Below, one piece after another: positions 56,538-64,000 of a DNA stretch of 64,000 nucleotides (the first letter of the stretch is position 1; every line of letters starts with the position of its first letter). Source of the stretch: Pomphorhynchus laevis (lineage: Eukaryota > Acanthocephala > Palaeacanthocephala > Echinorhynchida > Pomphorhynchidae); assembly GCA_012934845.2 (NCBI GenBank), contig WNNJ02002497.1, positions 1 through 64,000 of the forward strand, read 5' to 3'. Below the pieces are notes generated by a model that saw only the letters and a program-made list of their open reading frames with translations, was not told where the DNA came from and searched no databases. Made by a program: the position numbers and the translations under genes.

Positions 56538-56602
56538 CTTAGACAACCTTTGTAAGGTTGAGTTAATATTTTCGGACTGATTTAGCTGATGTAGCTTATA
56601 AT

Positions 56603-57620
56603 AGTTAACTGGATATTTTCGGTTTGTCACTTCAAAGTTTTCTGGAAATATTTATTACAGTTTATACTAGAAAATTTTACTCTAAAAATATTAGGCTGGG
56701 TAAACCTATTTTATTATAAGAATTTTTTTAGCAAAAAATCATGATGTCATATGTTCGTCAATTGATTAACTCTATTAATTGGAATTATTATAACAAACAA
56801 GCAAATGAGCTACAAGCTCGTGTCGCTTACAAAGCATGATAAAATAAAAATAAAAAACCAACAAAAAATGCAATCAAATAGTAGTCGCAAATTCCTTCTT
56901 TCGGCTTCGATGGCTTTCTTGATAGCATCACTAGATATACTACTAGAGATATCAAGGCACTTTAGTGCATTCCATACGTTAATTACTCTGGTTACAAATC
57001 GATGGTGAAGAGGAATTCTTGTAGTTGGCTTTATTAATTTCCACACATGCCCACGAGTTTCTCGTCTATCATTGACGGATAAAAAGCTAGACAGACCACC
57101 AAAGCCATCGAAAACAATTTTGACTGCAGTTGATAAATCAATGGCCGATCTGCGATATTTTAATGTGCCGACACGTAGAGATGTCAAACGTTCAGCATAT
57201 CTCAAATTGGAGAAATTCGGAATCATTCGTGACCCTTTACGTAACAAGTTCTCAATATCACGGGATTCCCTTAAAGTCTGTGGATAAGTTCCAACTAACG
57301 AAATCAATGTATAAGCATTTATGCATCCATCAGTACAAAGAAATGATAAATCTTTTATCATAAATGAGATCATCTTTGCACCTATGCAAATTTACAATTT
57401 TACATTGTTCGAAATAAGTTTACTAAGTACGTTAACTGAGCATTTTCGGTTTGGCACTTCCAAGCTTTTAAAATATCACATTTTGCGTTATTTTAAGGTA
57501 TGTATCTAGCGTAGAAAAATTAGACTAGGGAAACTTATTTTAGTATTAGAATAACTTATAATTGAACTTATTTTAATTTTTAACAAAAATTTTAATGATG
57601 TCATAACTTCGCAAATATAG
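56603..57620. repeat. Related AT-rich flanks on both sides of a CR1 3' fragment
   Basis: ATTTTCGGTTTGTCACTTC (about 56610) and following blocks up to ATGATGTCATATGTTCG recur at 57442-57612 (ATTTTCGGTTTGGCACTTCC to ATGATGTCATAACTTCG). The order is kept but with many differences. The CR1-like fragment lies between them. Confidence 0.6.
56805..57373 (-). mobile_element. CR1-like LINE 3' end, another family
   Basis: An open minus-strand frame of 187 codons: RKGSRMIPNFSNLRYAERLT, SLRVGTLKYRRSAIDLSTAV, RETRGHVWKLIKPTTRIPLH, RFVTRVINVWNAL. This is the conserved region after the RT in CR1 elements, comparable to RATKLAPQLKFLSYPDRLKA in the intact CR1. The frame is unbroken but the RT is missing. Sequence differs from both other CR1 families here. 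Confidence 0.85.
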
Positions 57621-57694
57621 AGTTAAGGATGTACGGGAAAGGTTAAATCACGTAAATATAAGAAAATGTAGCTAAAGTTATTATCGTTCTTATT

Positions 57695-58889
57695 ATTAAT
57701 GTTTCAACAGCACATAAAAGCATAGCTTAATTGGCTGGTTCACTGCAGAAAAAAAGAAAATATAATAAAAGTATCACAAATACGGAAAAGCAGCTTTCCC
57801 CATGGCATCCTCCATCCGTAATTTCTTTTTGAATTCGTTGATATTGCTACTGCACACTGTTGACTCTCCAAGCCTATTCCACAGAGATACAACTCGCCGA
57901 TCAAATTGGACAGCTCGTGATTTTCTTATCCTTTCACGTCGCAGGGTTAAACCATGGCCTCGGAGGATATTGGATGAGCGCAAATGAAGACAATCTCGAA
58001 GTGGATGATCCAAATCATTAAGAATTTGCCAGACCATACTCATATCGATGTACCAGCGGGTCCACGTGACAGTCTCAAGTCTAAGTGCTTTTAATCGATC
58101 AGGGTACGACAAAAATTTCAGTTGCGGTGCTAGCTTGGTAGCTCTATGAAGTACCCTCTCTGAACTAATATGTTCTTTTGAATTTTGGGGATACACACAC
58201 GGCGCAGCATATAGAAGACGGCTCCACACATGAGCAAAGATTAGCGGACGTAGGACAAATTGATTAAGTGCAATGAAAGTGCGTAGAAGTAGACCGATTA
58301 TCCCCAACACATTTGAACAAGCATGTTCAGTATGTGTGATGGTACTCAAGTCAATGTTTATCCACACTCCCAAGTCCTTATATTTGTTCACTCGTTCTAT
58401 ATCACTGCTTTGAAAGCTATAATTAGTTAAAGATTGAGCATTTCCGCCGCATACACGTAAATGTTTGCATTTTGATATATTTACAATCAACCTATTGAGC
58501 AGAGCCCAATTTTCGACTTCAACGATATCTCGTTGCAGTTTAATTATATCATTGGGTGTACGAATTGCCCGCCAGATTTTCAAATCGTCTGCATATAAAA
58601 GCATCAGAGAATCAATAAATTCCGGGAGATCGTTTATGTAGACACTAAATAACAATGGACCCAAAACTAAACCTTGAGGCACCCTATATTGCATTGCCGC
58701 GAAGAAGAGTAAAAATTATCTACATGCACACAATAACTACGATTGCTTAAAAACGATTCAATCCATCTAACAAGCAAAAATGGAATACCACTTTTCTCTA
58801 GTTTATTTATAAGGAATCTATGGTCTACTCTGTCAAATGCCTTAGAGAAATCGAAGAATATAATGTTAGTAGCAATGGATACTGCTTTA
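57695..58889 (-). mobile_element. 5'-truncated young copy of the 41-45 kb CR1 family
   Basis: Corresponds to 41105-42300 of the intact element, about 95% identical by eye, with the same 3' end (ATTATTATTAATGTTTCAAC on the plus strand). The long frame 58694-57774 holds LLYADDLKIWRAI and the whole C-terminus. Small changes near 58690 break the frame before it. Homology stops at about 58889 in the middle of the RT. Typical 5'-truncated LINE insertion. Confidence 0.93.
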
Positions 58890-59300
58890 TACGGTTTCTT
58901 TAATCCTCATTTAACACCTTTTACTATTTTCTATCTCATTGACTCACTTTAACAATATTTTATCATTTTTACACTCTTTTTAACTTTTCTCTTACCTCTT
59001 TAAGTCGTACTTAATCTCTTTAAACCTATTTATAACATTTTTTCATTTGCTTTACTCTTTTACACCTTCTACCTAGAAACATTCGTTATTGAAATATAAT
59101 TCTAAGAAAGCAAAGGGTTAAAGTATGTAAAGGGGGAGTTATATGATGTGAACGGTAGAATGGAGTTTACATGTATCAATGAGATAAAACGTGTGCAATT
59201 GGGAATTTTAGGAGGACTAAAGTCGAGATAAAAAGAGATAAAATATGCGTAATACAATTTAAAAGGAGTAAATGTCGTGATATGTTTGAACAGATGATAA
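58890..59300. other. Strand-asymmetric region
   Basis: 58893-59080 is almost free of G on the plus strand (C/T/A only). 59100-59300 is the opposite, poor in C and rich in G/A. Short pieces are mutually complementary (TTCTATCTCATTGA against ATCAATGAGATAAAA), suggesting an old large inverted duplication. No gene. Confidence 0.5.
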
Positions 59301-61330
59301 AATTTTTTGCAGACTATAATTAAACTTAAAATTTATGTTTTTGTGAAGATTAATTTATTTAATCAAATTCTTTCCTATCTGAAAATTGACTTTTATTATA
59401 ATCCAAAAATTAAAAATTTATGTGACCTTAATACTCTAGCACGTATGTTACCACTCACCTATAGAATATGTCTCATAATCAAAATTTTAAGAAATAATAA
59501 TATTTTTTTTAAATATTATTATTTAATAATATTATTATTAAATATTATTATTTAATATTATTAATTATTTAATATTATTATTTCACTTATGAAAATAATG
59601 TTACAGTAAAAAATTCATCTTTCTACTTTCCAGCTGTTTAATTAAAAATTTTATCTTGAAAATTATTTATTTGTAATTTTTGTAAATTTCTATACAGAAA
59701 CGGATTAGCTAAAATCATCTTTAACGAGAAAAACTATTGAAACTTGACAGTTTTTGGGCGCCATGCTAAAGTTTTTTTTCAGTTATCGGGTTTGGAAAAA
59801 CCCAATAACTGAAAGGATTAAATTTACATAATAACAGCGCTCAATAACCATGTAGATATAGGTTTAAATAAGTTTTTAAATTGCACTCTAGGACCTTTAA
59901 CAGAATACACGTAATGCTTACTCAATTTTGTGATTTATGACCTATGTCTTTAAAAACGAAGAAACAGTCGTTTGTTTTAAACAAAAACATTGCGTTATTG
60001 GATTTTATACTACCTGAAGGTTTTTTTAAAGCTGGATTTGTAAATTTGTAAAGTTAGATATGATCGTTGTAAAGTTGGATTTGCAACCTTGCTTTTGGAT
60101 TTTACAAAGTTCCGTGGTTTAAAAAATATAGGAACTTTATTAATCTTATACATGGTTAGCTATATCCTTAATTCTTAATTTCCTCAACAATGTTTACTGC
60201 TTATAGCCTATATTCATTATACAATTTCAATTCTAATTTTATATTTTCAAATTAGAAGTTATTCTAAAATTAATATTTTGATTTAATTTGAAATCAAAAA
60301 TGATATTAATTAAATTTGCAAAATGTAAAATGCATTTCATTCAATCTAATTGTCAATAAAACAGACTAGTGATCGTCAGCCAGCATAAAAATGACCGACA
60401 CGTGAAACGTAGGCATTGGATCAGTAGCTAATGAGGTCCACCAATCTTGAAATGTAGCGTACTGCTGATGGCGTATAGATAAGATTAAATCAATCTTCAG
60501 TGTCATTAAAAAATAATTTTAATTTTATATTTACAACATTTAAATAAAACTACATATTTAAATAAACAACATATTTATCTGGTAAAACAATAATCGTGAG
60601 TGCATGTAATACATAAGACAACCTTACAATAAACTATACTACGATCTTCTGAAGCCTATACCCACTACATTTTAAATTTAAAATTTTTAATGAAATTGTG
60701 AAAATTGAATATCTTCGAGCATAAGCCTCCTTCGTGAAAAACGCTCTTAAACTAAACTAAAATTCCTTAAATTCGGACAGAAAAATATTAAAAATTGTGC
60801 AATCTATAAGATCTATTTTGAATTGAAAAAAAAGTATTAGAGAACTTAATTATATAACTTCAAAATATATTGTGAGATTTTAAAATGAAAATTAATCAAA
60901 GTGAAATATAATCAAAATAATTTGATTAATTTTCTGTTAATTTCAAGCGTTTTTATCAACTAAAGTATAAACATCATATTTAAATCCTTTAAAAATATTT
61001 ATTCCCTAGGTTTTTACGATTTTGGCAGCAACCAAACTTTTCATTTGACAATTAGCCGGTTAAAATTATTATAATTTAATATAATAATTTAACATAATTA
61101 TAATAAATATAATTTACATGCTTACAGTATAGAATTTTAATTTTATTATCAGCAAAAAATTTTGATTTCAATCAGGTGAAATTTTACTTATCATTTTATT
61201 AGTTTAGTGTTACGGAATAATTAATTTTAAGTTTTTAGTAGTTTAGTTGAAACATTTGACAAAATTAGAATTTTAAAAGATTGAAAATTGATATTTTTGT
61301 TTTAAGGTCCTAAGTTAAACAATAAGATTG
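59301..61330. other. AT-rich stretch without recognised genes
   Basis: Contains ATTATTTAATATT low-complexity DNA (59495-59585), a hairpin (59778-59813: 16-bp arms with one mismatch, loop GGAA) and repeat R copy C. The frame at 59307-59555 is Ile/Asn-rich and looks like chance. Confidence 0.65.
60307..60512 (+). repeat. Dispersed repeat family R, copy C
   Basis: TTTGCAAAATGTAAAATGC, GACTAGTGATCGTCAGCCAG, GACACGTGAAACGTAGGCAT, AATGAGGTCCACCAATC, ATGTAGCGTACTGCTGATGG. Same orientation as copy B; copy A is inverted. The distal GACTGCACA block is missing. Confidence 0.85.
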
Positions 61331-61334
61331 CAAT

Positions 61335-61463
61335 ATGATTTCAACTTTGTTCACATCGTTCAGTATAAATGTGAAACTTGGTAAGCTACCTGAAAATGCT
61401 TGTTCGTTTGATGCACTTTCATCTAGCGTGATAATTCCTACAGTAAAAGGATTAGCATTCCTT
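61335..61463 (+). other. Candidate coding exon with a strong splice donor (unidentified)
   Basis: ATG at 61335 opens 43 codons, MISTLFTSFSINVKLGKLPE and further to TVKGLAFL, ending in CTT|GTAAGTGTATGG, a near-consensus donor. GC is higher than its flanks. A TTGTTTTAAG acceptor-like site lies about 30 bp upstream. Reading past the donor adds 12 codons before a stop. No family recognised and no partner exon seen downstream. It could be the first exon of a host gene running to the right. Confidence 0.35.
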
Positions 61464-61733
61464 GTAAGTGTATGGTTTCGTCATCTCTTTTTTCTACAAT
61501 AAAACAACGTTATGATATTATTCTAGATTGATATATTAATAAATTATTAATTAAGTCAGTAGTTGCGAAACCAGATAAGTAAAAGTTTAAAAATTTGTAC
61601 ACTTAAATAGAATGAAAATAACGAAAATTGTTCTAGAGTGTCCGACGATACTTTGATGTATATTTTGCCTGAGTGAAACACTATAATATTTGAACACAAA
61701 TTATATAAATTATAATATATTGTTCATTATATT

Positions 61734-61767
61734 CTATAATGTACAAATTATATATTGTACATTATAG
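61734..61767. repeat. 13-bp perfect hairpin, 8-nt loop
   Basis: CTATAATGTACAA, ATTATATA, TTGTACATTATAG. Confidence 0.9.
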
Positions 61768-61875
61768 GAAATAAGTAAACTATTTATACTTAGAAAATAA
61801 ACTGTAGTATTACTTTATATTTATTAATTTGAGTAAATTTTAATATTTGCTGTCCATGTTAATATCTAATTTAAT

Positions 61876-62042
61876 TAATTGATTGCGAACTATCCCCGAG
61901 AATATAATATATTGAATTTATTATTTTGATATGTCGACTGGACTTTTTCAATTGTATAATTTAAGGGCGACTATTGACTTTTGAGATATCAAAATAATAA
62001 GTTCAGTCTTTTATATTTTAGGGGATAGTTCGCAGTCAATTA
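61876..62042. repeat. 57-bp imperfect inverted repeat, possible foldback MITE
   Basis: Arms 61876-61932 and 61986-62042 share TAATTGA(T/C)TGCGAACTATCCCC at the outer ends and TTATTATTTTGATAT at the inner ends. The middle is less similar. The spacer is 53 bp and non-coding. Size and shape fit a small foldback element. Confidence 0.65.
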
Positions 62043-62381
62043 GTTACATTCGATCCGAAAGCAATTCTACATGATATCTAATTTAATATAATTAAAAAAA
62101 TTAAAAATCATGTCTTGTGTAACAAATCAGTTCAGCTAACTGAGTCTACGTATTTTATATTATTTATAATTTTAAAATCATGCTAAATAAAAATAAAATA
62201 ATAAAATAATAAATAATTACGATATAATTTAAAATTGAAATTTAAAATAAAATCAATTTTTATGAATTTTCTCATAAATAACAGACGATGTATCAGAATA
62301 AGGATTAAAGGTCATCAGGAGGAGCTGTTATGTTATCAGGCCAAATACGCGCTAATGATGAATTTCATATGAGAAATTTGA

Positions 62382-62885
62382 TTATCTTCTGTATCTTATT
62401 CTAATACAAAGTATATTATTTATTATCCATAAAAATTTTCCGCTAATGATTTTAAATTTATTTTTAATATTATTGTGTTTATCTATATATTTTACTATTT
62501 TTTGTTTGATGGTATTTTTATAGTAACCTAGTTTAAAATATGTATCTATTAAATTATTTAAATGATTTTGAAGAAAGCCAATATCATTACATATTGCTGC
62601 AATTCTTAAAATTTCATTATTCAATGTATTATATTTAATATTATATTGTATACATGAATGCTCATGCAAAAATATGTTTCTTGTAAATTTAAATATGTCA
62701 TCTTTACGATATAAATAAAAAGTAGTTTTAATTGATGTTAATTTAATGTTCATATCTAGATATACACCTTCTTTATCATCAATATTAGTTTTATCAAGAA
62801 TAAGGCTACCTGGATAAATTTGTTCGCTTATTGAATAAAAATTGTTAGAGTTAAATACACATATATCATCAATATATCGAATGTA
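62382..62885 (-). pseudogene. Penelope-like reverse transcriptase fragment
   Basis: The minus-strand frame is open from 62885 to 62382 (168 codons). It starts at RYIDDICVFNSNNFYSI, the RT catalytic box YIDD, then EQIYPGSLILDKTN, GVYLDMNIKLTSIKTTFYLY, FLHEHSCIQYNIKYNTLNNE, ILRIAAICNDIGFLQNHLNN and a tail with LGYYKNTIKQKI. This spacing (YxDD, IYP, LDL.I, kRxDdf, LRI..ICs) is that of Penelope-like RTs. The palm before the box is missing, replaced by a TATTA simple repeat. Very AT-rich codons. A GIY-YIG endonuclease is not visible downstream. Confidence 0.65.
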
Positions 62886-63002
62886 TTATATTATATTATA
62901 AAATGAATTTTAATTCTTAAAATTTTATTATTTAATGTATTATACTTAATATTATATGGTATGCATGAATGCTCATTCAAAATATGTTTGTAAATTTAAA
63001 TG
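62601..63002. repeat. Partial duplication of the Penelope-like fragment
   Basis: 62601-62698 recurs at 62912-63002, same orientation, about 88% identical (AATTCTTAAAATTTCATTAT ... TTTGTAAATTTAAAT). Confidence 0.85.
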
Positions 63003-63713
63003 TTAAAAATACTATATCATCGAATGAAATTATTGGCATAGAATGAAAATCTATTCGATGAAATATTTTCATTTTATGAAATATAATATTTATCTAAAAT
63101 AAATATTTCGTTTAGAATACGTATCTATTAAATTTATAAATCTAATATCTATAGATTTTTATCTATAAATTAAAACTTCTCGTAATTTATGTTAATTTAA
63201 TAACTAACTAAATATTACTAAAGCTTTTATTTTGATATCTAATTTTTTTTTGCAAAATATAAAGTAATATTAGTTTTAAATTCAATATAAGTGTTTTAGC
63301 TTAATGGATTAATTGCTATCCTAATTTATAAGGATTAAATAATTTTACATTTTTATATATGAAGCTTAAAAAATGTTGCTCTCATTAAAATATGGTATAT
63401 TTTTATATATTGTATTAATAACATATAAATAGAAACTATATTCATATATTATAATATATATTTATTTTAATATAATGTATTTACATATTAAATAACATTT
63501 CATTGTATAATGTTAAATATCTAATATATCACATTTAATACCATAATAAGTAATTATTATAATACAATATAATTTATTATTAATTTATAATATAAAGTAA
63601 AGCCACATTCGAGAAGCTTCTGGAAATTAAAGATTTATGATATTGCTTCACATATATTCATATTTAGTTTTTATAAAGGCTTCTGAGAAACGTTTCAACA
63701 TTGATTGACTACT

Positions 63714-63827
63714 GATAAAGTAATAAGCTTTTGTTAAATTCGAAAGATGATCTTTATTATATAAGTCAATGATAAAGTGATAACATTTTGTTAAATTCGA
63801 AAGGTGATCTTTATTATATAAGTCAAT
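63714..63827. repeat. 57-bp tandem duplication
   Basis: Two copies, 63714-63770 and 63771-63827, starting GATAAAGT and containing TTAAATTCGAAAG(A/G)TGATC. About five differences. The surrounding 63003-64000 is A/T-rich with no gene recognised. Confidence 0.9.
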
Positions 63828-64000
63828 CTTAAATCAATTCAGCTCCCTTTACTTGATTTACTATTGAATCAATATGAATTATTATAGATTAATATGATAG
63901 CATTTATATTAAAATTTGTTTAATTATATTTAAAAAACTTGTTTTAGACATGCGATCCAATTAACCAAGAGAAAATATCACACTTTTGTAAATCAACCTT

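Overview
This is a stretch of an invertebrate animal genome: AT-rich, gene-poor, and built largely from retrotransposon copies of several clades and ages. Evidence for an animal is the set of families present (L2-, CR1-, I- and endonuclease-type LINEs, restriction-like-endonuclease LINEs, Mag-clade Ty3/gypsy elements, a Penelope-like reverse transcriptase) and one FAD synthase of animal type (FLAD1-like). A TTTTCAG splice-acceptor-like site lies just before that gene. I cannot fix the phylum; an ecdysozoan (arthropod or nematode) fits best. I recognise no rRNA, tRNA, CRISPR array or bacterial-style operon.

Layout. 0-3.4 kb: an (AT)n microsatellite and two eroded LINE pieces. 3.4-7.4 kb (-): a broken, nearly full-length L2 LINE (called L2a), followed by tandem repeats. 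7.9-10.8 kb (+): LINE relics. 11.05-11.85 kb: a possible non-autonomous transposon bounded by inverted repeats with a strong hairpin. 12.3-17.5 kb: a young Mag-clade LTR element with 90-bp LTRs, inside an apparently exact 664-bp direct repeat. 18.7-21.7 kb (+): a decayed I-like LINE. 23.9-25.7 kb: two C-terminal fragments of a restriction-like-endonuclease (RLE) LINE. 26.9-28.0 kb (+): the only confident host gene, FAD synthase. 28.2-31.8 kb: more RLE LINE pieces of two families. 31.8-35.6 kb: a second, older Mag-like element. 35.6-37.0 kb: another RLE LINE tail.

37.0-51.4 kb is the best-preserved part. It holds LINE E (+), whose ORF1 and ORF2 are in the same frame and separated only by TGA-CAATCA. 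E meets a nearly intact CR1 element (-, intact 996-residue ORF2) tail to tail. A short L2a 3' copy (+) then meets a second L2 (L2b, -) tail to tail. 51.7-53.9 kb (+) is another CR1-like element. 56.8-58.9 kb (-) holds two CR1 3' fragments, one a near-identical young copy of the CR1 at 41-45 kb. The last 5 kb is AT-rich with one Penelope-like RT fragment (YIDD box) and small duplications.

The LINEs of different clades share parts: an N-terminal Cys4 finger in ORF1 (L2a, L2b, CR1, E), a 30-bp 5' leader (CR1 and L2b, with a near match at L2a), and, within L2, a 3'-terminal hairpin with a compensatory base-pair change and a 37-nt ORF1/ORF2 overlap of constant length. Outside the elements the DNA carries many near-perfect short hairpins, one of them exactly at a LINE truncation point.
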